NCBI GenBank assembly: GCA_015039365.1
Contig: WION01000117.1
Coordinates: forward strand, 83,682 to 147,681
DNA from: Amanita rubescens
Taxonomy: Eukaryota > Basidiomycota > Agaricomycetes > Agaricales > Amanitaceae
Length of the DNA: 64,000 nt
Direction: 5' to 3'
In this document: positions 23,430 through 33,970 of the stretch, in pieces
Layout: every line of letters begins with the position of its first letter
Position numbering within the stretch: the stretch's first letter is position 1
Notes under the pieces: model-generated
Seen by the model: the letters and a program-made list of their open reading frames with translations, nothing else
The model's database searches: none
What the model was told of the DNA's origin: nothing
Position numbers and translations under genes: made by a program

Positions 23430-23940
23430 GATGCAAAACGACATTTCAAAGCAGGCGGAAGAACATGAATGCCACTAATAGTGATAACAAAGCCAACACG
23501 CTACGACGAAAGCTTATGCCCAACTCCTACCTTATAAAAAGATCAAGTCAGAGACATTGGCGATATCTCCTCCGTCAATCCCGAGATCACGAGCCCCATC
23601 AAGCATACCTGCGCTCAATGTAGTGGAAGGTAAGTTCGCTCGCCCGTGCTCATCAGGGGCATCGACGATTGACTAGATTGAGATTACGCACGTAGCGCAG
23701 TGAGCTCCGAGGCTCGTTTTAATTGGGCGTGTACTACTGCGCTTACCTAGGTAACAACGCTTTCATTCACTTAAGATGTTTTCCACGTTGAACCGGAGCG
23801 AATCGCATTCCGTCGCCGTACTATCGTACTTGGACTGTATACTTTCTACAATGTTGAATCGAGACAGGTCAGACTCTCGACTACGAAGCACGTGTCATAC
23901 CGAGTGATCTCGGGCGCTAATAGGTAAAACTGACAGGGCG
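23430..23940 (-). pseudogene. Type 1 family fragment: exon 4 and part of exon 3 only
   Basis: The strand complementary to 23460-23640 encodes a decayed version of the exon-4 motif and tail. Exon-3-like sequence (tttcattcacttaagatgtttt, shortened) follows to about 23900. At about 23945 the similarity to the family stops and a different repeated segment begins (ggttttgtttgggacatatc), which also occurs at 25808 and inverted at 59610. Exons 1 and 2 are missing. A recombination remnant. Confidence 0.6.
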
Positions 23941-24485
23941 CGACGGTGCTGGTTTTGTTTGGGACATATCGAAAGGCAGGTGGGTTAAATATAAGCGTTC
24001 ACTGGCGTGCCCTGCAGAAGGGCGAGCATTTGTGCGGGAATGATTCGGACGAGTCGAGCTTTTGAATCTCAGCGCTCAGCGTCCGCTTTAATTGCACTTC
24101 CGAGACTCCACATACGAATCTTTCTATTGTACAGCATATTGTCATGTACATTACTTTTGATCGAGGTAACAAAGCTGATCCATCAATCTCTCTGATGTTG
24201 CTCGTCATGGGCGGCCTAGACCAAGAGAGAAGCTGAGTTCGTGTCGCCCTTTAAACACCGTTTGTCCCGCTTGAACGCCTGCAGTGGTTTCAATTGCTGC
24301 ATTTGAGTCACGACGTGCAGAAGCCGCGGGTCAGAGCTGCATACGAATGGGGGTATCGACCGTTCTTGCTGTGCTTCGCACTGCGCGAGTGGGAATTATC
24401 CGGTGTCCTCTCAGAATGCCGAACGCACGGTCCAGGACGCGTAGCACGTGCAGTCACGTCACTCCGCGATCGATACCACAAAACG
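23941..24485. repeat. Repeated block: copy of the PLC upstream region
   Basis: 24020-24190 closely follows 19494-19670 (upstream of PLC): 'gagcttttgaatctcagcgc', 'gctttaattgcacttccgag', 'ttgtacagcatatt'. It lies on the downstream side of the next type 1 family gene and has no PLC exon beside it. Confidence 0.6.
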
Positions 24486-25226
24486 TCATTTCAAAAGCAT
24501 ACGGAAAAACATAAACGCCACTACTAACGATAACAAAACCAACACGCTACGACGAAACCCTACCCCCAACTCTTGCCTTATAAAAATGATCAAGTTGGAA
24601 GATCCAACAACGTTGGCGATATCTCCCCCGTCAATCCCGAGATCGTGAGCCCCGTCAAACACACTTGGGCTCAACGTAGAGGAAGGTGAGTTCGTTGGCC
24701 CGTGCTCATCACGGATATCGACGATTGACTAGATTGAGATTGTACGCAGTGAGCTCGGCTCGTTTGAATTGGGGCTTACCTTTAATAACACCTTCAACGT
24801 GCGACACTCACTTGAGAGGTATTCCATGCTGAGCCTCATTGACCGGAGCGAATCGCATTCCGTCGCCATACTATCGTACGTGGTCTGTATACTTTCCGCA
24901 ATACTGATTCGAGAACAGGTCAGACTTCGACTACAAAGCACGTGTCATACCGAGTGATTTCAGGCGCTAATAGGCAAAACTGGCATCTGCTGGTGGGCGC
25001 GATGGTGCTGCGTGACGCCCTGGCCATGGATAAGGCTTGTTCAAGTACTCCGATCACGTCTTTGAATTGTTCTGAATCCGTTCTTGAGATGGTGAGAAGC
25101 AACCTTTCCATAGCTTCTGTACATTTGCGACAAGGCAAGTTCTGCATCGATTGGTACAATAAGCTTGGCGATATAGTCATGCCAAAAAACACTGACTTCA
25201 TTCGCAGGAGAGGTAGGGAAGGCCAT
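24486..25226 (-). CDS. Type 1 CxxC/tail-anchor protein, intact model, 190 aa
   Basis: Exons 25226-25197, 25141-24942, 24903-24780 and 24704-24486. Introns: 55 nt (gtcagt..gcag), 38 nt (gtgctt..tcag) and 75 nt (gtaagc..gag); phases 0, 2, 0. Spliced coding length is 573 nt, exactly that of the type 2 gene at 57780-58539, which supports the model. Protein: MAFPTSPANE, NLPCRKCTEAMERLL (first cysteine pair), CQFCLLAPEITRYD (second pair), a helical exon 3 with SIQTTYDS and ending KVLLK, then a Ser/Pro-rich linker, FDGAHDLGIDGGDIANVVG and a C-terminal hydrophobic segment (about SVLVLLSLVVAFMFF) with a basic tail end. Predicted single-pass C-terminal anchor, bulk in the cytosol. A metal-binding role for the cysteine pairs is only a suggestion. 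Function unknown. Confidence 0.6.
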
Positions 25227-25379
25227 TCAGTAATGATGGAGGGGATAGGAGTGGGTGAGTAGGCCATCGCGAGCGCCTCGTTTTTAACAACCCTCCGTAT
25301 ATACGTCCAGCATCATACATCTGTGAGGCGCGGCTCTTCCTTATCCCTGCACCCCTGAAATCAACACAATATGGGAATA

Positions 25380-25900
25380 ATACCCGAGTCACGCGTCACG
25401 CCTTGACTAAAGTCATCGTTGACAGTGGCCCGTTTCTGTGTTCACATCCTCGAGTTTATTGCTCGAGCATCCGCGCCTTTCCAAGTGTCTAAACAGTATG
25501 TGATTTTTTCCGTTCGATTTAGGGCCAGTTAAAGGTCTGCCCTTCATATAGTAAGTACAGGCTTTGATGTCACAAACTGAATCTAAGAATAGGATCCAGT
25601 ATACCCTGTTGTGGGGATTCGGAAATTCACACGGTAACACGCCGCGTTACCCAGCCACCAACCATATTATTAGACAGTGACTTTGGGCCGTATGATTCCG
25701 AGCGATTCTCAAATTCACCCCCGAAAACACGCCAAATGGTACTGTCCAGCTATCAATCCTACTATTTGACTTAGCATTCGAACTGATGTACGTGGGCCTT
25801 CCTCTGCGCTGGGAACTGGTTTTGTTTGGGACATATCGAAAGATGGGTTAAATATAAGGTTCACTAGCGTGCCCTCGTATCAATAGGGACGCAACGCCAA
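25380..25900. repeat. Non-coding part of the inverted duplication
   Basis: Complementary to about 59580-60060 (for example 'gatgtacgtgggccttcctc' against the strand at 59640). No gene. The segment 'ggttttgtttgggacatatc' also occurs at 23950. Confidence 0.65.
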
Positions 25901-26228
25901 CCCCGTAACGTGACCATTCCAGTCGTCACATCTTGATTTTTGCCATTCCAGCTCGTTTCTGCTCACCTTCCCATTTTGGTGGTAACCGTGATTGATATCA
26001 ACCTCCGATCCTTCCGTGCGGTCTCAGATATCTCGTGAGTCCGCCAATCTCTGCCATCATGGAGAAGTTTTTTTTGCGGTCCTTACTAGTGATGATGGCG
26101 CTCCGATAGCCAATCTATCAGGAAAGACAGAGGTAAGGCTGTATCGCAGACTTAGACCGCCATATCCCAGCCATGGCCATCCTAAACCAAAACACTCAAT
26201 TCTTCTTGTGATTGTCACGCTTCATGCC

Positions 26229-26688
26229 CTACGAAAAACCACGGACCAGGAAAGCCGTCGTGGACGAAGGGTGATAGTAATGGGCCCTGGATCTCAGGCA
26301 TGGGACTAGTGGGAACGTGCCGGCTTCATAGCGCCCGCCGAGACGACCTTCGATCCAGAAAGTCGAGCGCTTAACTTCTTTCCCGTTGGTCCCCGCGTCC
26401 GCCCCCACGTTCCTGATCACAAAACGTAATGGAAACTTAAGGACACGAGGACTTACATATGGCAAGAAAACATGTGGCTAATATGGCAGTTGATAAATAT
26501 AAGTGCTTAACCCTCCAAAGGAGAACACGCTGTAAGTGGATTTCACACGGGCCAAGTTCCATGTTTTCTTTTTTGAGAATTTCTGTACAGGCCCCGTAAT
26601 GGGCAGAACAAACCCCCGGGCTCCTCCGATGTTTTCTAGATCTTGATCCTGATGCGGCCGTTAGCGCTTTAACATCGCCCAGCCCCAA
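26229..26688 (-). CDS. Unrecognised spliced gene or fragment, copied in both arms
   Basis: An upstream part reads CTEILKKENMELGPCEIHLQ and LWRVKHLYLSTAILATCFLAI (a membrane-like stretch), ends at a gtaagt donor near 26455, and is followed after a 'gatcag' acceptor by a second part reading GADAGTNGKEVKRSTFWIEG and GGRYEAGTFPLVP. Both parts and the intron signals are also present in the right arm (about 58800-59160). No complete gene model could be made and the family is not recognised. It could be a fragment of a membrane-protein gene. Confidence 0.35.
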
Positions 26689-26977
26689 ACGCCAAATAGT
26701 TCACGGCCGCCACGCTACGGCTGTGCTCACTGCTAAGTACTAAATTCAGCGCAATGTGCGTTTATTGACTTGTTTAAACTAGAATGGCTAGCGTGAATCT
26801 TTTGCTGTTGATCATGAGAGTATATATACATGGCCTCTGGTACATCGCCGCTTCTAGAACTCAACCTTAAAGTCCATCATGATTAGACTTATGCCTCCCA
26901 TCCGCGACGCTGGCAGTTTTACCCCAAGCTATCCCCCATACCTTCTCGTCCCCTCACCTGATCGCGCTGTTGCCTCA

Positions 26978-27737
26978 TCATAACAGACACAAGAATAGAC
27001 ACGCCGCTAATAACAAAATCAACACTCCAACGCCCAACTCGTGAGGCCCGATGACAATGACGGAGTTCGACGATCTGGCAACGTTGGTGATGGTCCCCCC
27101 TTCGATCCAGGTGCCATTCGCCCTCTCAAACAAGTTTGCAGTTGTTGAGAAAGGTGTTGTCGACCCACGCTCTTGGATAATAACGATTGACTAGATTGAC
27201 CATATATATACAGTAAGCTCAGATCATTTAAAGCACAGGTGGCGCTCACCTGTAGGAGCTCTTTTAGCATGTGACAGTCGCTTGTGAGGTTTTCCATGAA
27301 TTCCCCGAACTGATTTATTGACCAGAGAAATCCTCGCTCGTTCATTAAGTTATCATACTTGATCTGTATGCGTTCTGCGACGCTGCAGTCAAGAGAACTG
27401 TTAAATAGGTTCCGCCCTCGACGACGAAACAGGTCATACCGAATGGTTTTGAGTGTCAATAGGCAAAAATGGCATCTGCCAGTGGATGTAGCATCGCAGC
27501 GCGATGTCCGGGCCAATGATAATGCCTGCTCAAACGCCACAACAAGATCTTGGAACGGTTCTGAGCTGATAGAGCTTCCTCCGGAAATGGTTTGAAGCAA
27601 TCTTTCGATGGCCTCAGCGCATCTGTGATGGCACGGGTTCTGTATTGAAGGACGAAGCGATAAGTTCTAGAGCACGGTCATGCCAAAAGGATACTGACTT
27701 CGCGAACAGAAGCGGAGCCGGAGAAGGGATTCACCAT
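26978..27737 (-). CDS. Type 2 CxxC/tail-anchor protein, intact model, 190 aa
   Basis: Exons 27737-27699, 27639-27431, 27382-27250 and 27169-26978; introns 59 nt (gtcagt..acag), 48 nt (gtttcg..gcag) and 80 nt (gtgagc..gag). Exon 1 is MVNPFSGSASVRE. Exon 2 begins NPCHHRCAEAIERLL and contains GRCHFCLLTLKTIRYD. Exon 3 has AERIQIKYDNLMNERGFLWS and ends DCHMLKELLQ. Exon 4 has NLFERANGT, RIERGTITNVAGSSN and a hydrophobic C-terminus (LGVGVLILLLVACLFLC-like) ending at the membrane. Intron 2 is a multiple of three without a stop, so it could also be retained (206 aa); that it is real is inferred from type 2 copies in which the same interval has stops or other lengths. Nearly identical inverted copy at 57780-58539. 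Confidence 0.65.
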
Positions 27738-28199
27738 TTAGTTATGGTGAAGGGATAGGAACTTGGGTGTGGGATATATGGGTGCGTCTTTTACGAAGAG
27801 ATTCATGGTGACTTGAAGTGACTTTTTTATAAAGCAAACCCTGACGACGTCATGGCTTCTATGACGTGCGTGACCCAATTAGGCAGCCAATGTAATCAAA
27901 CTCCTGAGGCCGCGCCGCGCCGTCTCCGGTGTCAACAACCCACTGCTACATCGAATCGGATCAACAGAGCCGGCCCGTCCTCATGGAAATCTTCAGGGAA
28001 CTTGAACCTTTCCCGTATTAGTATAGATGTGCATCGTGTTGGACAGTGATGTAGAAGGTTGTAAAGTAAGGCACCAACTCGCGGCCGGCGGTTTCTATTG
28101 GTGCGGACTCGGAAATGGAAGCATCTCCCAGAATACTAAGGTGATAGACCATTATTTAACAACGGTACTTGTTCAGGGTGCACCACCAAGGCGGCGCCA

Positions 28200-28410
28200 T
28201 CAAAGATGCTCATATATTACTCACAGTTCCCGCTCATCGCAATCCAAAACAACTACAGATACCCGTATTCGCGTTCAGTATTGATGGCAAGTGTGGGACC
28301 TAGTCCGAATCAGGATCACAAATCTGAGGAACATCGATATGACAGGAGTTACACTGAGTTCCGTGACTTGGAGGCGGAGGTGCATTTATTCCGTATGCCG
28401 AAAATATGAC
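28200..28410. repeat. Repeated non-coding segment, inverted copy in the right arm
   Basis: Complementary to about 57010-57195 and similar to 21225-21395. Within the left arm it directly abuts the broken family gene at 28440 because about 1.5 kb found in the right arm is missing here. Confidence 0.55.
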
Positions 28411-28439
28411 CGTATTAGCCATCAAGGCAACGTAGTCCT

Positions 28440-29015
28440 ACTGATTCGCGCTCTTGGACGCCGATAATGGACTAGATTGTTCATATATGCAGTGAGCTCG
28501 AATCGTTTGAATCATGGGCAGCGTTCACCTGCAACAATACTTTTAGCGTACAACAGTCGTTTGAGAGGTCTTCCATGTTGAGCTGGTGTGTCGACCAGGG
28601 GAACGAATGACCTTCCATCGTACTATCGTACTTGATCTGTATACATTCTGTAATGCTGCAGTCGAGAATAAATCAGAAAATGCAAAGTTCCCTCTCGAAG
28701 ACGAAGCAGGTGTAGTACCGAGTAATTTCAAGAGCTAATAAACAGAATTGGTATCTACCAGTGGATGCGATGGTGCGCCGTGATGCTTGGGCTACGTATA
28801 ATGCCCGTTCGAGTGCAACAACGAGGTCTTGCAGTGGTTCTAAGTTGATGTTGTTCACTCTTGAGATGGTATGAAGCAATCTTTCCATGGCTTCCGTGCA
28901 TCGGTGACGAGACGGATTCTGTATTAGTAGATGACACAGTTAGCGTTAAAAACACGGCCATGTCAAAAAGAACACTGACTTCGTGGGCAGGGGAAGAGTT
29001 CGAGACGTTTGGCAT
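28440..29015 (-). pseudogene. Type 1 family copy lacking exon 4
   Basis: Exon 1 MPNVSNSSPAHE (29015-28980) ends at a gtcagt donor. Exon 2 has EAMERLLHTISRVNNINLEP and GRYQFCLLALEITRYY, where the first cysteine of the second pair is replaced by Tyr. Exon 3 follows to about 28530 with a gtgaac-type donor. The expected exon 4 is absent: sequence jumps near 28442 from the intron (gagcgcgaatcagtagg) into a different repeat. The right arm carries exon 4 at the corresponding place, so this is a deletion in the left arm. Confidence 0.6.
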
Positions 29016-30709
29016 TCACGATAATGCAGATGAAGCAGGTAGGTGGTGGGCCATTTCTTGAGCAGCTCTTTTTAACCGTGGGGTTGAGTGTCCGAACGCT
29101 TGTGGATGTGAAGCTCCCGTCGCCTATACTAGGTATTGATGGTACCCTGATGGGGTAGCTTGCAGACGATTTATCAGGATAGCATCCTGACGATGCTCCG
29201 TTTCAAGGGGCACTGTGCTGGGAGTTGCCGCCGCTTCTCCCGCGTTATCGCATAACGCAACTATAATGCATCGGGCATAATGTTATTCCGCCGCCCATTC
29301 TCAGTGTGACAACATGTGACAACGGAACCTTCTACTTCCCAAGTAGGAGAACCCAGACGTCGGAGTTTTTCGCTTCTAGACCCATGTCTAGCCCCAGAAG
29401 GGTACACCGGAGATGCATGTTCCTTTGTATTCGACGTGCATCACGACGGCTTCCACGTTCTTCACTGGATCTCTGTATTTCGCTTGGATGACGCAAGTCA
29501 TGTCTCCCTTGACCTCTCGAACGCCTACTCGTCTTCGGCCATCTCCACCATCAGGAACGTCAACAACCTTCATGGCTTCGCCCAGCGTAATCTAATTCTC
29601 TCGGCACTAGGGAAGGTGCCTTGAATGCTACAACCGTCGGACGAAGTAGTCTGAGAAGAATCGCTCTACTCGTCATCAGCAAAGTTGGAATATGAATGTG
29701 TCCGTGTTAAACGATTCGATGCCACTCTGGACACGTGAGGGTCAGAAGCCACGTCCCAAGTTGAACTATCGTCTTCAACAGACGAAAGGGATGCGAGGGA
29801 TGAATGTCAATGGCGGCCATGAATTGCATAGCATTCCTCTCCCCAATTGAGCCCCTGCGACTTCTCAGCGATGACTGTGAACCAGCATCAACGTTGTTCT
29901 GGTCATTCGTGAAGTTCGTCACTTGGGCGGCCGTCTTTCAAAGAGAATCCCTAACCAGCCCTAACCCTGCTTTTACCCAATAACCACGCTAGCGTCATCT
30001 GATCTGTCCGGCATTCATCCACGTCTACACTGATTTTTTCACCATAAAGCTCATCGCCGTCATCGCCATACTGGAGTTGATTGTGTCGTCTACCACCTAG
30101 GCGCCCCCATACGCAGAGGCCAACTTGGTCAACCATAGAACTCGAGAATCCTTCGCTCATCTAACGCATCCCAGCGTGAGGGTAGGGGCTGCAGGTGCGT
30201 TATACTCCCCCTTTGCCTTTTACTTGCTAACGACTGCATCTGACACCCCCAACTATGCATGTCCTTCGGCGCTCATCGGCTCACCACCTCCCTCACCTGC
30301 AAGCCCACGAACCGCCTGTTGTATGCCATTTCATCAATACCTATGCAACAGTGTTGTTATCTGCGCACTGTCTGTGCCTCAATTGCCCATCGCGACCCTG
30401 GTCTTTCTATTGTACAGCACGTTATTGATGTACCGAGATAACAAAGCCAATCCATCAATCTCTCCGATGCTGCTCGTCGTGGGCGGTCTAGACAAAGAGA
30501 AAGGCTGAATTCGTGTCACGCCTTCCTTTGATTTTCAAATACCCATTGTCTTGCTTGAACGCCTACGTCGGTCTGGCTGTGCTTCGCGCAGTGCGAGTGT
30601 GGGTATCCGGTATTATCCTCGAAGAATATCGCACGCACGTTCCAGGACGCGTGTGCAACCGCGTCACTCCGGTCATTTCCTCGATCCGTGATCAATGCAA
30701 AACGTCATT
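29016..30709. other. No supported gene; start of a block repeated at 35.7 kb
   Basis: From about 29930 (ccgtctttcaaagagaatcc) to about 31470 the sequence repeats directly at about 35718-37300, including the family gene inside it. 29016-29930 has only short unsupported ORFs. Confidence 0.5.
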
Positions 30710-31470
30710 TCAAAGCAGACGGAAGAACATAAATGTCACTAATAGCGACAACAAAACCAACACGCTACGACAGAAGCCTATCCCCAACTCCTGCCTTATA
30801 AAAATGATGAAATTGGAAGATCCAACAATGTTGGCAATATCTCCCACGTCAACCCTGAGATCATGAGCCCCGTCAAGCATACTTGCGCTCAACGTAGAGG
30901 AAGGTGAGTTCGCCGGTCCTCATCACGGGTATCGACGATTGACTAGATTGAGATTATACGCAGTGAGCTCGGCTCGTTTGAATTGGGACTTACCTTTAAT
31001 AACACCTTCAACGTACGACATTCACTTGAGAGGTATTCCATGCTGAGCCTCATTGACCGGAGCGGATCGCATTCCGTCGCCATAGTATCGTATGTGGTCT
31101 GTATACTTTCCGCAATTGAGGACAGGTCAGACTCTCCAGTACAAAGCAGGTGACATACCGAGTGATCTCGGGCGCTAATAGGCAAAACTGGCATCTGCCA
31201 GTGGGCGCGACGGACACCCGGACCATGGATAATGCTTGTTCAAGTACTCCGATCACATCTTTGAATTGTTCTAAGTTCGCTCTCGAGGTGGTGAGAAGCA
31301 ATCTTTCCATAGCTTCTGCACATTGGCGACAAGGCCGGTTCTACATGGAATGGTGCAATCAGCTTGGCAATATAGTCATGCCAAAAAACACTGACTGCAT
31401 GGACAGGAAAGGTAGGGAAAGCCGCGTTTGCCATTCAATAATGATGGAGGAGATAGGAGCGGGTGAGTAG
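29930..31470. repeat. Direct repeat, copy 1 (with type 1 family gene)
   Basis: Paired with about 35718-37300 in the same orientation. Shared landmarks: 'cgtctttcaaagagaatcc', 'gcaggtgcgtta', 'ctattgtacagca', 'gtcgtgggcggtctagacaa', then a type 1 gene. Differences are scattered substitutions and small indels. Confidence 0.75.
30710..31434 (-). pseudogene. Type 1 family copy with broken intron 2
   Basis: Exon 1 MANAAFPTFPVHA with gtcagt donor and exon 2 (RPCRQCAEAMERLL, GRCQFCLLAPEITRYV) are sound. The region around intron 2 has lost about nine bases including the acceptor, and the base change C for G removes the donor used by the copy at 24.5 kb, so exon 3 is out of frame (ORF ends NAIRSGQ). 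Exon 4 (LDGAHDLRVDVGDIANIVG and hydrophobic tail) is open. If translated without that splice it would yield a soluble protein of about 110 residues. Confidence 0.5.
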
Positions 31471-32159
31471 GCCATTTCGTGAGCACCTTGTTTTTAGCCA
31501 TTCTTCGTGCACAAGATGCGGGAAACTCCCGGCGCCGGGGCGACCCACTTCATCAACACACACTATGAATACCCTTTACAAGGATAAAACGCCACTGCCT
31601 GTGGCGTCCGCTAAACGCTAACCCTGTAACGTGACCACCCCACTCGTCTCCCGCGCAGACCTTGATTTCTGCGATTAACTGCAGTGCCAACTCTTTGTCA
31701 CTCACCTTTTCATTTTGGTGGTGGCCAATCTATCAGGAAAGACAAACAGTTGAGACCGTATCGCACACTCGATCGCCGTATTCCGACCGATGTAGGAACG
31801 CCTCGTTCATGACCAAACTAGACCAACAGCAAAACGCCCAATCTTTCTTGCTATTGTCTTGAATGTCTCTAGTGGTCGCAATTGTCACGCTTCTACGGTG
31901 AAAATATCCAGCATCCTCGAAGGATCATCGGAGTCTATCCAACACAAGTTTTGTGAGCGTAACCGGGGGGGTTCGGTCACCGGGAATACCACCTTATTCA
32001 TGACATTATTATATTTACGTGCGGACCACATGCTGCCATTTTCAGAATTTATTTCCCAGGCCTCATCTGGCCGCACAGCTTTTTTTCCAGTGCGTCAGAT
32101 TCCCACGCTCACATCCTTGGAGCGACACGACGGGACAAAAAGGCGCTACCGCCATCTCA

Positions 32160-32932
32160 TCATAACGGACAAAAGAATAGGCACGCCACTAATAGCAAAA
32201 TCAACACACCAACACCCAACTCGTGGGGCCCGATAATGACGACAGAGTTGGACGATCCAGCAATATTGGTGATATTCCCCCCGTCGATCCTGGCGCCTTG
32301 CGCCCTCTCAAACAGGTTTGCATTTGATGAGAAAGGTGTTGTCGACCCGTGTTCTTGTATAATAATGATCGACTAGATTGACCATATCATGTCACGACAG
32401 TCATTCGAAGCACAGGCAGCGCTCACCTGTAACAACTCTTTCAGCATGTTACACTCGCTTGTGAGGTTTTCCATGAATTCCTCGCGGATGGCTTCGGACT
32501 GACGTATTGACCAAGGAAATGCCCGGTCGCTCATTACGTTATTATACTTGATCTGTATGTGTTCTGCGATGCTGCAGTCAAGGAAACGTCAGAGACCTGT
32601 ACAGTTCCCCTATCGACGACGAAACAAGTCGTACCTGATAACTTTGAGTGTCAATAAGCAAAAATGGCATCTGCCAGTGGATGTAGCGTCGCAGCGCGAT
32701 GTCCGGGCCAATGATAACGCCTGCTCAAACGCTACAACAAGATCTCGGAACGGTTCTGAGCTGATGTTGCTTCCTCCGGAAATGGACCGAAGTAATCTTT
32801 CGATGGCCTCCGCGCACCGGCGATGGCACGGGTTCTGTATTGAAGGACGGCACGGTAAGTTCTAGAGCACAATCATGACAAAAGGACACTGACTTCACGG
32901 ACAGAAGCGGAGCTAGAGAAGGGATTTACCAT
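32160..32932 (-). CDS. Type 2 CxxC/tail-anchor copy, probably intact
   Basis: Exons 32932-32894, 32834-32626 and 32571-32427; introns 59 and 54 nt. Intron 2 removes the in-frame TAG and TGA that would otherwise interrupt the gene. Exon 2 has NPCHHRCAEAIERLL-like sequence (NPCHRRC) and GRCHFCLLTLKVIRYD; exon 3 ends NMLKELLQ. The acceptor of intron 3 used in other copies (aagag) is changed to aagaa here; the next in-frame AG (tttgag before AGGGCGCAAG) would restore the reading frame and give RIDGGNITNIAGSSN plus a hydrophobic tail ending FFCPL. Whether this shorter exon 4 is used is unknown, so the gene may be either functional or recently damaged. Confidence 0.45.
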
Positions 32933-32999
32933 TTAGTTATGATGAAGGGATAGGGACTGGGGTGTGGGATATATGCTGGGTGCGTCTTTTACAAAGGGA

Positions 33000-33970
33000 C
33001 TCATGGTGCGGCAGGTAACTTTGAGCGTTTCAATCTATGGCACTCCGGAGGCCGCGCCGCGCCGACTCCGGTGTCACCGATAACATCCCCATATGAATAT
33101 CTTTGAATGTCAGTTGGCGTATTCAAGTTTGCACTGCCTGTTTTCTTGTTTCCGTATCCGTGATGACTAGGTCATTCTCAGTCTTCGCTCAAAATTAGTG
33201 GAAATTTCTTTTTATTTAATGAATAATGCCCTCAGGCCGCTACTCGGAAACAGAATCGGATCGATAGAGCCGACTTGTCCGTCCGATCATAGGGATTTTA
33301 TCCAAATCTCGATCTACACTCTGCCAGGCACGTTGTCGTGATGGACGTCTTGGAGCAACGTCACCATCCCAATCTCAAACCTGGATCAACCCTCCCTGTC
33401 CCTTCGCCATACCTAAAGATGCCTCGTGCCCAGGGCCATAATTAATGTGCTCGACTATTCGTACGATTGTTTAATTACATAGTGGTCACAATTGACATTT
33501 CTCCTACGATAGCTATAAATTCGAACAACTCGGGGTGACCAGCGAGTCCTCTTTCGTCATTGTCGCTACGTACCCGGTAGAACGGCGGCGCTATTTTGAA
33601 TTTGGCATTCGACTTCTAATCTAGAGCCGACCTATCCGTCCGATCATAGGCATTACACCCAAATCTCGATCTACACATAGTCCCCCAGCCAGGCACATCG
33701 TCGAGTAATGGACGTCTTTCCCCTTCTGATTCCAATCTCAATAAGCTGAGATCAAGCCTCCCTGTCTACCTAAAGATAGGGCGTGCTCAACTATTCGTAT
33801 GATTGTTTAATTACATAGTGGTCACAATTGATATTCCCCCAACGAAAGCTATAAATTCGAACAACTCAATGGGGGTAACCAGCGAGTCCTCTTTCGTCAT
33901 GACCCACCCGGGAGAACGGCGGCGCTATTTTAAATTTGGCATTCGACGTCTAATCTACCCACCGTGACTA
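33000..33970. repeat. Two tandem copies of an about 360-bp non-coding unit
   Basis: 33250-33600 and 33615-33960 share 'gagccgac.t.tccgtccga', 'ttgtttaattacatagtggt', 'gctataaattcgaacaactc' and 'ccagcgagtcctctttcgtc'. A third, more divergent relative is at about 38270-38710 ('cccgttttcttgtttccg', 'gattcgaacgagtcaatggg'). No coding potential seen. Confidence 0.65.

Larger units (their letters stand above)
16917..28867 (+). repeat. Large inverted duplication, left arm
   Basis: Complementary to 55047-64000. Collinear landmarks: PLC (start 19493 with 61409), family gene 20.0-20.7 with 60.2-60.9, block 25.4-25.9 with 59.6-60.1, fragment 26.2-26.7 with 58.8-59.2, gene 26978-27737 with 57780-58539, gene 28.5-28.87 with 55.05-55.4. 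The left arm has about 4.6 kb (about 20.75-25.3 kb) not present in the right arm. Confidence 0.9.

Noticed and set aside
24904..24925. A 22-nt micro-intron (gtctga..tcag) in type 1 copies
   Set aside because: Too short for normal splicing; the 38-nt gtgctt intron at the same place fits phase and the other copies better.
32572..32625. In-frame stops in the type 2 copy at 32 kb as proof of a pseudogene
   Set aside because: They lie within the conserved phase-2 intron, which is removed in the model.
33000..33970. LTR or terminal-inverted-repeat element for the tandem unit at 33 kb
   Set aside because: Only two adjacent copies and a diverged third; no terminal repeats or target duplications seen.
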